From the NCBI GenBank assembly GCA_016712565.1, contig JADJQU010000033.1, positions 62,001 through 126,000 on the forward strand: a DNA stretch of 64,000 bases, given 5' to 3'. Origin of the DNA: Planctomycetota bacterium (GTDB lineage: Bacteria > Planctomycetota > UBA1135 > GCA-002686595). A program made the translations under genes and the position numbers. The notes under the pieces were generated by a model. The model was given only the letters and a program-made list of their open reading frames with translations, was not told where the DNA came from and ran no database searches. Positions 54,525 through 63,437 of this stretch are shown piece after piece; positions within the stretch are counted from its first letter, which is position 1; every line of letters begins with the position of its first letter.

Positions 54525-57500
54525 ATGCGGATCCATGCACTCGCCCTGACCCTCGCCGGCACCCCCCTGCTGGTCCCAACACCCGTCCAGGAATCCCGCA
54601 GCGCCCTTCCGGTGCAGCGCGCCCACGCCGCGCCGGCCGAACCGTCGCTCGGGGCCGTGCTGGTTCCGGGGGCCCCCCTGCCCCCGCCGGTCTCGAAGAA
54701 CGAGTTCCGCAGCGCCGGTGAAGGTCTGCCCGCCGATCCGGGAGACGGGGTCCCCCTGCCCGAGCCGCCGCGGTTCCAGCCGGGCCCCCAGGGAGACGAG
54801 ACGCTTTCCGCGGGAGGCGGCGACCCCTACTTCCTGAGCTTCGCGTCCGGGCCCCATTTCCCTCCGGCGGACGAGCGCCTCGATCCAGCGCTCTCCCGGG
54901 CCGCCTCCATGGCACTCGCCGCGGGGCGCACCCGGACCTACGCCTTCGTCATGTTCGCGAAGCGCATGACGCCCGCGCGAATCGCCGTCCTCGAGCAACT
55001 GGGCATCGAGACGCTCTCGTTCCACCCGCACTATTGCCTCAAGGTGGCCATTCCCGTGGGGGCGATCGACGCCTGCGCCTCGCTGGAATTCGTGCGCTGG
55101 GTCGGCGTCGCCACGCCGCGGCAGAAGTTGCACCCGGTCCTCGCGTCTCAACGGGCCGCGAATCAGGCGGCGCAGTTCCTGGACGTGTGGATCAATGTCT
55201 CGGAATCCGACCTGGGCCTCGCGCCGCAGCATTCGCTCGCCGCACGCGCGACCCACTGGGACGTCGGCGTCCCCGCCGAGAGTCCCGCCACGGCCCTCTG
55301 GACCACGCGAAGCGACGGCTGGCAAGAGCGCGCGCTCCTGGCCCAGAACGTGGAAATCGAGGAGTACGTCGACGCGGTCCAAGCCTTCCGCGCGCGCATC
55401 GCTCCGGGCACCCTCGACGCGCTGCTCGAGCTCGATTTCGTTCAATTCGTCGAGCCCCACGCGGTCCCGGAGCTCCTCCACGACGAATCGACGCCGATGG
55501 TCTCCAACGACATCGTGCGCGCCTACTACAACGGCGGCAACTCCCAGGCCGTCAACGTGGGCGAGGTCGACAGCGGCTTCGACCTTGCGCATCAGGACTT
55601 CACGGGCCTGTGGGCCGTGGCCTGGGATTTCGTCGGCGGCGGTGCGCTCACCGACGGCTGCGAGCACGGCACCCACGTTCTGGGCACGATCCTGGGCAAC
55701 GGAAGCGCCAACGCGGGTCACCGCGGGAACGCTCCCGGGCTCGGCCGTTTCGGCGGCAGCGGCCGCACGTTCCTGGCGCGGGCGTTCAACGACGCCTGCC
55801 AGCCGCAGAATTTCTCGCTCGCCTCGATCCTCGCGGTCATGAACGCGCCCTTTTTCGACGGCGTCTCGATTTCCCCGCAGCCCGTCGCGATCAACAACTC
55901 CTGGGGGGCGAGCCCGCTCTCCGGAGGCTGGATCGGCAGCGAGGTCCATGCGCGCATGCTGGACGACCAGACCTACTCGTCAGGGCAGGCGTGGATCTTC
56001 GCCGCGGGCAACTCCGGACCCGGGGCGTCGACCCTGAGCCAGGAAGCCTCTGCGAAGAACGTCTTGAGCGTTGGATCCGCCACCGATTTCGCGGTCGGCG
56101 GCCTCGATCCTGGGATCCTCGCCGGCGATTCGAGCCACGGACCCTGCGGCGACGGTCGCTGGAAGCCCAACGTCTGCGCTCCGGGGACCCTGATCACGTC
56201 GGTCGATGCGAACTCGAGCAACGGCTACAAGGAGATGTCCGGAACGAGCATGGCGGCGCCCCATGTGACCGGACTGGTGGCGCAGTTGTGCGACGCGGTG
56301 CCGTGGGTGCGCTACCGCTCCTGCGCGATTCAGTCGGTGCTGATGGCGAGCGCCACGACCAAGGACAACGTGACGCTCTCGGCGCCCTCCAGCTCGGGCT
56401 CCCACCACCTGAACACCTTCGGCGCGGGCCGGATCGACGGAGTGCGCAGCGTGCTCGGCACGGCCGATTCGTACTGGAACACCTGGACCTTCGACCAGTC
56501 GTCGTTCAACTGGAACTACGGCGACTTCGTCGTGCCGCCGGGCACCACCCGGATCGTCGTTTGCATGCACTACGACGAGGGCGCGGCCTCCCCGGGCGCC
56601 GGCCAGGCCCTGGTCAACAACTGGGACCTGTACATCGACGAAGGCCCGGTGGATCCGGTCAATGGCAACACCGGCGAATGGGTCGCGCAGCAGTCGCTCA
56701 AGGACAACACGGAGATCCGCATCCTCGACAACCCGACGGCGACGTCCTGGCGCTGGAAGGTCTGGCCCCAGGCCGTGACGTTCAATTCGACGGTGCGCAT
56801 GGGCGTCACCGTGTACTTCGTCCTCGGATCGACGACTCCGGCGCTGAGCGTGCAGACCTCGGTGTCCGACCTGTACGTCAAGCCGAACGAAGCGACCTCG
56901 ATCACCTCGCTGGTGCGCAACTCCAGCTCGTTCACGGCTTCGGCCGTCTATCTCGACGCGGCCGACACCGCCGGCACCGTGGAAGCGGCCAACGTGACCC
57001 TGTTCGACGGCGCGGTCGCGAACCTGGTCGACAACGCCCAGGGTGGTCACGACGTGCTCCTGGGGAACATCCCCCTGAACTACTCCCGCTCCGTCACCTG
57101 GAGCGTGAATTGGCCGTTGCAGGGCGTCTGGCCCTGGGCGACGACGGCGCGCGGGGACAACTTCGCCGGCGTCAGCGACACCTCCGCCTACGTCGTGGTC
57201 GACGGCGTGGGGCCCGACGTGCCCGTTCCGGGCTCGACGACGCACTTCCCCTGGACCTGGGCCAACTCGGGTTTCGCCCAGCTCACCTGGCCGACGCCCG
57301 GGGACAACCTCTCCGGTGTCGAGGGCTACGCGGTTTCGATCTCCCAGGGCTGGGGCACGGATCCGGGCACCACGATGTCCCTGGGGGCGGTCAACAACTG
57401 GTCGGCGGGCCTGCTGTCGTCGGCGACCCCGTCCTACTTCAACATTCGCGCCGTGGACCGCAGTGGGAACTGGAGCCACTACGCCTCGTACGGCCCGATG

Positions 57501-58277
57501 TTCGTCGACTACACGCCGCCGCCCGCGGCGACCAACGTCGGCTCGGCCTTGAGCCCGGGCTACTGGGTCGGCGGCGCGGGCTTGAGCTCCTTCGGCGGCT
57601 ACTGGGACACCGTCACGGACCTCGAGTCGGGCCTCGCGGGCTACGGCGTCGAGTTCGACCAGTTCCCGGACACGATCCCCAGCGTCATGAACGAGCCCGC
57701 GGGCGCAACCTCGATCGCTCGTCTCGTGACCGTCAGCGGAGCGTACTACGAGCACGTGCGCGCGATCGACAACGCGGGCAACTGGGGGCCCACGGTGCAC
57801 GCCGGGCCGTACCTCTACAACGTGAATCCGAACACGACCTACTGCGTGGCCAAGGTGAACTCGCTCGGTTGCACCCCGACGATTTCCGCGGTGAACCACG
57901 GCAGCGTCTACTACACCAGCAATTTCGTGGTCAGCGCGTCGAACGTCCGCAACAAGAAGCCGGGGCTCCTGCTCTACGGCACGAACGGCCCCACGACCAC
58001 GCCGTTCCAGGGGGGAACACTGTGCATCCGGGCGCCCGTGCGTCGCACGACGCCGGTCAACTCCGGAGGCTCTCCCACGGGCGACGACTGCTCCGGCGTC
58101 TACCAGATCGACATGAACTCCTTCGCCCACGGCGCGCTGGGCGGGAATCCGCAGCCGGAGCTCCTGCAGCAGGGGACGACGGTCTGGTGCCAGTGGTGGG
58201 GCCGCGACCCCGGCTTCGCCGCGCCGAACAACTCGACGCTCTCGGACGCGATGGAGTACTTCGTCTGCTACTTCTGA
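54525..58277 (+). CDS. Secreted subtilisin-like serine protease with C-terminal TYC domain
   Basis: The product is 1250 residues from the ATG at 54525, with GGAGG in front; an earlier ATG at 54327 would put the signal peptide inside. Residues ~125-320 look like an inhibitor-type prodomain. The S8 domain carries Asp349 (GEVDSGFDLAHQDF), His384 (CEHGTHVLG), the oxyanion Asn in AAGNSGPG and Ser575 (MSGTSMAAPHVTG). It is followed by a P-domain-like beta sandwich (~640-770), Ig/fibronectin-like repeats and, from ~1105, the shared domain (TYCVAKVNSLGCTP...CQWWGRDPGF). Secreted or cell-surface proteolysis; substrate unknown. Confidence 0.93.
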   Translation: MRIHALALTLAGTPLLVPTPVQESRSALPVQRAHAAPAEPSLGAVLVPGAPLPPPVSKNEFRSAGEGLPADPGDGVPLPEPPRFQPGPQGDETLSAGGGDPYFLSFASGPHFPPADERLDPALSRAASMALAAGRTRTYAFVMFAKRMTPARIAVLEQLGIETLSFHPHYCLKVAIPVGAIDACASLEFVRWVGVATPRQKLHPVLASQRAANQAAQFLDVWINVSESDLGLAPQHSLAARATHWDVGVPAESPATALWTTRSDGWQERALLAQNVEIEEYVDAVQAFRARIAPGTLDALLELDFVQFVEPHAVPELLHDESTPMVSNDIVRAYYNGGNSQAVNVGEVDSGFDLAHQDFTGLWAVAWDFVGGGALTDGCEHGTHVLGTILGNGSANAGHRGNAPGLGRFGGSGRTFLARAFNDACQPQNFSLASILAVMNAPFFDGVSISPQPVAINNSWGASPLSGGWIGSEVHARMLDDQTYSSGQAWIFAAGNSGPGASTLSQEASAKNVLSVGSATDFAVGGLDPGILAGDSSHGPCGDGRWKPNVCAPGTLITSVDANSSNGYKEMSGTSMAAPHVTGLVAQLCDAVPWVRYRSCAIQSVLMASATTKDNVTLSAPSSSGSHHLNTFGAGRIDGVRSVLGTADSYWNTWTFDQSSFNWNYGDFVVPPGTTRIVVCMHYDEGAASPGAGQALVNNWDLYIDEGPVDPVNGNTGEWVAQQSLKDNTEIRILDNPTATSWRWKVWPQAVTFNSTVRMGVTVYFVLGSTTPALSVQTSVSDLYVKPNEATSITSLVRNSSSFTASAVYLDAADTAGTVEAANVTLFDGAVANLVDNAQGGHDVLLGNIPLNYSRSVTWSVNWPLQGVWPWATTARGDNFAGVSDTSAYVVVDGVGPDVPVPGSTTHFPWTWANSGFAQLTWPTPGDNLSGVEGYAVSISQGWGTDPGTTMSLGAVNNWSAGLLSSATPSYFNIRAVDRSGNWSHYASYGPMFVDYTPPPAATNVGSALSPGYWVGGAGLSSFGGYWDTVTDLESGLAGYGVEFDQFPDTIPSVMNEPAGATSIARLVTVSGAYYEHVRAIDNAGNWGPTVHAGPYLYNVNPNTTYCVAKVNSLGCTPTISAVNHGSVYYTSNFVVSASNVRNKKPGLLLYGTNGPTTTPFQGGTLCIRAPVRRTTPVNSGGSPTGDDCSGVYQIDMNSFAHGALGGNPQPELLQQGTTVWCQWWGRDPGFAAPNNSTLSDAMEYFVCYF

Positions 58278-58396
58278 CGGGTCGGGGGAGTTCACCCCCG
58301 CTTCAGGCACGCCGCCGCCGATCCACGGCGGGGGCGTGCCGTCCTTCCGGGCGGGACTTGCCTGCGCCCGCTCCGGCCACGGGCCCCACTCCGGGG

Positions 58397-58882
58397 CTAC
58401 TGGTACAGCTTGCCCCCGTGACGAATCCAGCCATCGGCGTGTCGCCCGGCCGGATCGACGTGGGTCCAGTGCAGCACGCCGCCGCGCTCGTTCCATTCGT
58501 ACTCGCCGAACAGCTCCAGCGAGTCGTCCACCGAGAGCGGCACCCGCGCGGCCAGGTCGATGTTGTGGGCCACCAGCAGTGTCCGGCCGTTGGAGAGGCG
58601 CACCAGGAAGCGCTGATGGCGTGACCCGTCCCGGTCATCCTCCAGGAGCTTGATCACCCTCGCGGGCAGCTCGACCTGCAGATCGGAGCGCTGCTCGCGG
58701 AAAGCCTGGGCGACCTGGCCCGCATCGTCCCGCGCGTTGGAGCGCGGGTCGCGGGGCGTCTCCAGGGCGCCCGACGGCGTCGCGGGGGTGTCCTGGCGCC
58801 CTGCGCCGTCCCCGAGGTCCTTGGCCAGGTAGCCCAGGCCCGCCAGGACCAGCACCAGGATCAGGCGCAGCTTGGAGCGCAT
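58397..58882 (-). CDS. DUF3465-family protein
   Basis: The product is 161 residues. An N-terminal membrane segment or signal (LRLILVLVLAGLGYLA) is followed by a polar linker, then the compact DUF3465 domain: VIKLLEDDRDGSRHQRFLVR, LLVAHNIDLAARVPL, GEYEWNERGGVLHWTHVDP and GRHADGWIRHGG. The conserved His/Asp/Trp residues suggest a metal or nuclease-like site, but no activity is established. Exported or membrane-anchored. It converges with the subtilase. Confidence 0.88.
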   Translation of the reverse strand: MRSKLRLILVLVLAGLGYLAKDLGDGAGRQDTPATPSGALETPRDPRSNARDDAGQVAQAFREQRSDLQVELPARVIKLLEDDRDGSRHQRFLVRLSNGRTLLVAHNIDLAARVPLSVDDSLELFGEYEWNERGGVLHWTHVDPAGRHADGWIRHGGKLYQ

Positions 58883-58998
58883 CCGGGCGAGGATAGGGGA
58901 TGGCGCCCATCCGGAGAAGACTCGGGCCCTCTCCGGACAGGCGATCGGCGTCGTGCTCGTGACCTACGAAGACGGCCACGGGGCCCGACGGTCCACGA

Positions 58999-60756
58999 TC
59001 ACGGCGCGACCGTGAAGCGAATCGCGTCGGTGAGCGCGACGTTGTTGGGCGGCGCGAAACCGTTGTCGCGGGCGAGGAACTGGGCGTAGGCGGTCGTGCC
59101 GCTCGCCAGCGCGTTGGCCGCGAGGAACGACTGGCTCATGTGGTAGGCGAACTGCCCCAGGTCGCAGGGGCCGCTGGTGCCGCCGTAGGAGCCCGAGGCG
59201 ACCACGGCGCCGGTCTGCGTCGGAGCTCCCAGGCACAGCGTGCCGCCGCCGAAGGGCGTGGCCGCGGGCGTGAGGCTCCAGAGCAGGAGGCCGCGCGTGT
59301 TCGGCCGCACCTGCGAGGCCGTGATGTGGAACGAGTCGAGACTGGCCGCGCTCGGGTATCCGGCGCTGGTGATCACCGGAGTGCAGCCGAGCGAATGGAC
59401 CTTGGCCGTGCAGTACGTGGTCACGGGGAATCCCGGGGACTGCCGATCGAGCAGGAACCCGTCGAGGCCGTCGTTCGAGTCACCGTCGATCAGCGTGGGG
59501 ACGCCCGTGTCGAACACGAGGAAGCGCCCGTCGGCGGAAGCGTGGCGCACCCAGTAGTTCGGCAGATTGCCGGTGTGGGGCGGGGTCGGTGCTCCGCTGG
59601 GCGTCTTGCTGAGCAGCTCGGTCGTGCCGAGCTGCAGGTCGCGCACGAACAGATCCTCCTGGCCGTTCGTGTCGCCGGGCACGACGTTCGTGGCGAAGCT
59701 GGGGAAGTACAGGTAGCGCCCGGCGCGCCCCATCACCCCCTGTTCGGAGTAGTGGTCCGTCTGCGCGCCGGAGGTCGTGACCGTGATCAGCGTCGTGGTT
59801 CCCGTCTGGCGATCGCGCAGGAAGTGGTCGGGCCAGCCGTTGGTGTCGCCGGCGACCAGGTTGCTCGAATCACTGAAGAACACGACGTAGCGGCCATCGG
59901 CGGAAATCCACACCGGACGCGCCAGGCCGTTGCCGGTGGTCCCACCCGGCGTGACACTGATCGCCTCCGTCGTGCCGAGTTGCAGGTCGCGCACGAAGAC
60001 GTCCTCCGAGTTGTTGTTGTCGCCCGCCGTCGCGTCGTCGCCGAGGAAGGAGAACAGCGCGAAGCGGCCGTCGTCGGTGATCTTCCCAGCCCAGGCGTCA
60101 TCCGCCGACTGGTTGCCGCCGACGCCCAAGCTCACGCGCGTCTTCGTTCCGGTGACCGAGTCGTAGCGGAAGGCGTCTGCGGCCTGGTTCGTGTCCCCGG
60201 ACACGAGATTCGGCGCGTAGGAGGTGAACAGGACGTAGCGTCCGTCCGTGGTGACGTCTGTGGGTTCGGATTGCCCGCCGGGATCGGTGCCGGTGAGCGG
60301 AATCGTGATGTGCGTGAACAGGCCGCTGGGCCGGTCGATCAAGTAGAGGGCGCAGATGTTGAAGCCCGTCGGCCCGCCCGGGACGTTGTCCGCGTAGCTG
60401 CGCAGGACGATCGTGTTGCCGTCCCCACTGATGAGCACGCGCTCGACCCAGGTGTCGACCAGCGTCTGGCCGGTGAAGACGAACGGATGCGTCTGTGCCC
60501 CGCTGACGCGGTCGTGGATGCGCTCCAGGCCTTCGACGAGCGGACCGAGCGGGTAGTTCTCGGACGTGCAGACGAAGCGGCCGTCGTCGGAGACGCAGGA
60601 CGCGCTGCCGCCCATGGGCCAGGTGTTGGGGGGCACGCCGATCTGTCTTCCGTCCTCGCGCACGGAAATGCGCATGATTTGCGCCGACTGGGAGAAGCTC
60701 GGCGTGCCGAGCAACGTGGAGCAGGCCGCGATCGCGAGCAACTTCATGGCGTGCAT
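58999..60756 (-). CDS. Secreted PD40/TolB-like beta-propeller protein with C-terminal TYC domain
   Basis: The product is 585 residues from the ATG at 60756, which has AGGAG seven bases upstream. The signal peptide is MKLLAIAACSTLLGTPSFSQ. Propeller blades repeat the pattern DGRYVVF-S--NLVAGDTNG-D-F-RD--TGTT, for example SADGRYVVFFSDSSNLVAGD, TDDGRFALFSFLGDDATAGD and AGRYLYFPSFATNVVPGD, giving about six blades. From about residue 446 the shared domain follows (TYCTAKVHSLGCTP, ends FAPPNNVALTDAIRFTVAP) in its most divergent version, with RDNGF in place of the WWGRDPGF form. Function unknown; a secreted binding protein is likely. Confidence 0.88.
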   Translation of the reverse strand: MHAMKLLAIAACSTLLGTPSFSQSAQIMRISVREDGRQIGVPPNTWPMGGSASCVSDDGRFVCTSENYPLGPLVEGLERIHDRVSGAQTHPFVFTGQTLVDTWVERVLISGDGNTIVLRSYADNVPGGPTGFNICALYLIDRPSGLFTHITIPLTGTDPGGQSEPTDVTTDGRYVLFTSYAPNLVSGDTNQAADAFRYDSVTGTKTRVSLGVGGNQSADDAWAGKITDDGRFALFSFLGDDATAGDNNNSEDVFVRDLQLGTTEAISVTPGGTTGNGLARPVWISADGRYVVFFSDSSNLVAGDTNGWPDHFLRDRQTGTTTLITVTTSGAQTDHYSEQGVMGRAGRYLYFPSFATNVVPGDTNGQEDLFVRDLQLGTTELLSKTPSGAPTPPHTGNLPNYWVRHASADGRFLVFDTGVPTLIDGDSNDGLDGFLLDRQSPGFPVTTYCTAKVHSLGCTPVITSAGYPSAASLDSFHITASQVRPNTRGLLLWSLTPAATPFGGGTLCLGAPTQTGAVVASGSYGGTSGPCDLGQFAYHMSQSFLAANALASGTTAYAQFLARDNGFAPPNNVALTDAIRFTVAP

Positions 60757-61015
60757 GAGAATCTCCTGAAAGGGGAGTTCTCTGCCTGGGCGCGGATGCC
60801 ACCGCGCGTGAACTCCCGACTGCAAGGTCGATGCTAGCCGCAGACCAGGAACTCGGCCACGGGCCGGCAACGGGAAGGGACCCGATCCACTTCCGAAACA
60901 CACGGGCCGGTGGGGGGTGGGGGGGCGGGATTTCCATCCCCGGGCGGCATTGAAGCGGCCTGCCCCCCGCGGCCGATGAGGAGGGCGCCCGGGGGCCCCC
61001 GGCCGCCCAGGAATC

Positions 61016-61357
61016 ATGTCGGAAACCCACCGCAACTCGTTCGTCTTGGATCGCGAGACCGGGCACCCCGGTTATGACAGCACGGTGATCTACGCCACGC
61101 CCCGCGACCTGGAAGCCCTGGGCCGCGAGCTCGCCAGCTCGGCCGCCTCCGGGCCGGTCAGCGTGTCGCACTACGCCACTTGGAAGGAGGGCCAGTCCTC
61201 GCGCGTCTATCTGGAATTCCGCACCGCCGCCGAGGGGGATCTGGACCGCTGGCACCGCATCGACGCCAAGACGCGCCTGACCCGCGGGTTCAACCTGGCT
61301 CTCACGCTGGTCGTGTTGGCCCTGGCCGCGGTGGGCCTGTGGTCGCTCTTCCATTGA
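61016..61357 (+). CDS. Small tail-anchored membrane protein
   Basis: The product is 113 residues from the ATG at 61016. The N-terminal ~85 residues are soluble and polar (NSFVLDRETGHPGYDSTVIY, TPRDLEALGRELASS), and one C-terminal membrane helix follows (FNLALTLVVLALAAVGLWSL). I do not recognise the family. It is divergent from the propeller protein and convergent with the SOUL lipoprotein. Confidence 0.7.
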   Translation: MSETHRNSFVLDRETGHPGYDSTVIYATPRDLEALGRELASSAASGPVSVSHYATWKEGQSSRVYLEFRTAAEGDLDRWHRIDAKTRLTRGFNLALTLVVLALAAVGLWSLFH

Positions 61358-61421
61358 GCGGGCCCGCCCGCCCCAGGGCGCGCGCCGCGACGACGGCCCG
61401 GATCGGGCCCGCGCTCGGGCG

Positions 61422-62273
61422 CTAGCCCCGCTTCACGATCGGCAGTTGGACCTCGGACCACTTGTTGCGGTTCGAGACGCTCGGTCCGTTGTAGTGGAAC
61501 GCGCGCGGCTCGCCGACGATTTCGTACTCGGGGTGCTCCTTGAGCCACGCGTGCAGGAGGGTGAGGCCCTTCTCGACGACGCCGGTGCCGTAGGGTCCGT
61601 TCATGCCGACGGACAGCACGGTGATTTCTGGGCGATCGATGACGACCACGTTGCGATCCTCACCGGTCGGCGCGAGGTCCGGCGTGCGATAGAGGAAGCT
61701 CATCGTCCACGACATCGAATCCTCCGGCTCCTGCTTGCCGGTGGCGGGGTCGAAGAGGTCGCGGTAGTCCATCTCGACCGGGCTCGTCATGGCGATGTCC
61801 CGGCGCTTGATGTGGTTGAACAGCGGGAAGAAGCCCAGGTTCATGCCGAGGCCGGGCGAGCCCTCGGAGACGTACTCGGCGCGGCGGACCGGGGGGTAGC
61901 GCTTGACGTCGATCGCGCCGGGCGGCGTCGGCTCGGGGTAGCCGGCGGGCAGCGGGCTTTCGATGCGCGAGGGGCCGTAGCGGTACTCGCCGTCCCGAAT
62001 CTCGATCCGCGCGTCCAGGTCGCCGCCGACGCGCGAGAGAAGCAAGGGCGTGCGCACGGCGTGGGTGGCCCCGGCGCCTTCCTCGGACGCTCGGCCGGAG
62101 TGGCCGGCGTAGGGTGTGGTCATGGGGGGCTCGGGTTCGGACGAGGAGAGAGCCACCTCCCCCGGACCGGACGGGGCGGGCTTCACGGGGTCGGGGATCT
62201 TGGAGGGGTCCGACTCGGTGAAAGCGCAGGCGGCCAGGGGAAGGAGCAGCAGGGGAAGCAGGCGACGAAGCAT
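61422..62273 (-). CDS. SOUL heme-binding-family lipoprotein
   Basis: The product is 283 residues. The signal MLRRLLPLLLLPLAAC has a lipobox LAAC (Cys16). A low-complexity linker leads to the SOUL/HBP domain: RRAEYVSEGSPGLGMNLGFF, FNHIKRRDIAMTSPVEMDY (AMTSPV is the family hallmark), MSFLYRTPDLAPTGED and LHAWLKEHPEYEIVGEPRAF. Such domains bind heme or related ligands. The midpart contains an unusual N-terminal extension with KRYPPVRRAEY. Anchored at a membrane; role unknown. Confidence 0.9.
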   Translation of the reverse strand: MLRRLLPLLLLPLAACAFTESDPSKIPDPVKPAPSGPGEVALSSSEPEPPMTTPYAGHSGRASEEGAGATHAVRTPLLLSRVGGDLDARIEIRDGEYRYGPSRIESPLPAGYPEPTPPGAIDVKRYPPVRRAEYVSEGSPGLGMNLGFFPLFNHIKRRDIAMTSPVEMDYRDLFDPATGKQEPEDSMSWTMSFLYRTPDLAPTGEDRNVVVIDRPEITVLSVGMNGPYGTGVVEKGLTLLHAWLKEHPEYEIVGEPRAFHYNGPSVSNRNKWSEVQLPIVKRG

Positions 62274-62427
62274 GCAGAGGTGTTCGCGGGGGCCCCCTGG
62301 TTGGATTCGGGCTGAACGGGGGCGGCGGTCGAGCAGGGCGCTGGCCGCGAGCGGTGGGCAGCGGGCCGGGCGCTTCGGGGAGGGATGGGCCGGGTGGACC
62401 CGTTCCAGGCTCCCCGCGAGGGTGCGC

Positions 62428-62766
62428 TCATGGGCCCCGTTTCCTCGGCGGCTCTCCGAGCTCCGCCCGAGTAGCCGGCCGGCGACTCGCGTGCCGGACG
62501 TGCAGGATCAGGACCTGCTCGGCGCGGACGAGGAACAGCATGCGGTGCGAATGGAACAGGAGTTGTCGAACCTCCACCCGATGCTGCTGGGCTTCGGGTG
62601 CGAGCGGGCACCGAGCCGGATGTTCGCCCAGACTTCTGATGGCTTGCCGTGCCCCGTCCAACCAGCGCCTCGCCTCGGCGGGGCGTCGCTCGACCTCGAG
62701 GATCCAGCGGTGGATAGAGAGGATGTCTCGCTCCGCCCGGCGAGTCGTCCGCACTTGCCAGCTCAT
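62428..62766 (-). CDS. ParE/RelE-family toxin
   Basis: The product is 112 residues: MSWQVRTTRRAERDILSIHR, LEVERRPAEARRWLDGARQAI, EHPARCPLAPEAQ and REVRQLL-type core VEVRQLLFHSHRMLFLVRAE followed by VLILHVRHASR, the plasmid-stabilisation fold. It overlaps the antitoxin stop by ATGA, the normal antitoxin-first order. Target (gyrase or ribosome) cannot be told from sequence. A C-terminal basic tail is slightly longer than usual. Confidence 0.88.
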   Translation of the reverse strand: MSWQVRTTRRAERDILSIHRWILEVERRPAEARRWLDGARQAIRSLGEHPARCPLAPEAQQHRVEVRQLLFHSHRMLFLVRAEQVLILHVRHASRRPATRAELGEPPRKRGP

Positions 62767-63062
62767 CCCTCGGACTCGGGAGGACCCTGTTGCTGCTCGA
62801 TCTCCGCGAGGAACTCTTCCGCCGGCCGAGTGCGCCCCGCGGTGACGTCGTGGAGCCCCTCGAGGATGCCGTTCCCCGCATCGAGCGCCTCCAGGCGGTC
62901 GAGCAGTCGCTGGAAAGTCGCCGCGCTCATGACCGCAAGCTCCGCCTTGCCGTTGATCGTGAGCAGGATCGCTCGCTCCGGCTTCTTGAGCTGGGCGAGG
63001 AACTTCGGCGTGCGCGTCTTGAAGTCGGTGAGCGAGTGGATGTCGCGGCTGAAGTCGAGCAT
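62763..63062 (-). CDS. Phd/YefM-family antitoxin
   Basis: The product is 99 residues from the ATG at 63062. MLDFSRDIHSLTDFKTRTPK, then FLAQLKKPERAILLTINGKA and ELAVMSAATFQRLLDRLEAL is a textbook Phd/YefM DNA-binding N-domain; the acidic C-terminal tail (PAEEFLAEIEQQQGPPESEG) would wrap the toxin. It should repress its own promoter through the palindrome at 63083-63098. Confidence 0.9.
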   Translation of the reverse strand: MLDFSRDIHSLTDFKTRTPKFLAQLKKPERAILLTINGKAELAVMSAATFQRLLDRLEALDAGNGILEGLHDVTAGRTRPAEEFLAEIEQQQGPPESEG

Positions 63063-63082
63063 GGAAGCCTCAGGGTGAATTC

Positions 63083-63098
63083 GAATCGAATTCGATTC
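63083..63098. promoter_or_regulatory. Perfect palindrome GAATCGAATTCGATTC: probable antitoxin operator
   Basis: This 16-bp perfect palindrome starts 21 bases upstream of the antitoxin ATG and is embedded in the AT-richest stretch of the region, with an overlapping GAATTCGA at 63078. Position and symmetry fit autoregulation by a Phd/YefM dimer with its toxin. Confidence 0.7.
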
Positions 63099-63353
63099 TA
63101 GCCTCGAACCCTGTCGGCCGGGTCGCCCAGGGACCTGGAGGGAGGTTGGTGGCCGAACTTCCTGCACCGGCGCCGGCGGGTCCTCCCAGGCTCGGCACCC
63201 CAGGCTCGGACCAGTCGTGGGGGTGTTGACGGCACCCTGAAAAGGGACCCCTCCTCAGCGTTCTCGGCCTGGCCATCCCGTGCCTCGGGGCGCCGACGCG
63301 CGCCGCCTGACGATCTCTCGTCGGCTTGCGGCGGCCCTGCCCGTCCCAGGGCA

Positions 63354-63424
63354 GTCCATACGATAGGCAGCCAGGAACATGTCGGTCGCAGGCCCTTATA
63401 TGAAAGGCTGCCTATAATATGGAC
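63354..63424. promoter_or_regulatory. 19-bp inverted repeat overlapping a TATAAT box upstream of fic
   Basis: GTCCATACGATAGGCAGCC (63354-63372) is repeated in inverse orientation as GGCTGCCTATAATATGGAC (63406-63424), 17 of 19 positions matching, with a 33-base spacer. The right arm contains TATAAT (63413-63418), 20 bases before the Fic start. The left arm would give TATCGT on the opposite strand. This looks like a two-site operator on a promoter. Confidence 0.65.
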
Positions 63425-63437
63425 CCATCCTCGAGCC

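Larger units (their letters stand above)
63063..63437. other. Intergenic region between the toxin-antitoxin pair and the Fic gene
   Basis: These 375 bases hold the antitoxin operator at the left end and the long inverted repeat plus TATAAT at the right. No protein gene is supported in between; open frames there are Arg/Pro/Gly-rich with no family signal. Confidence 0.6.
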
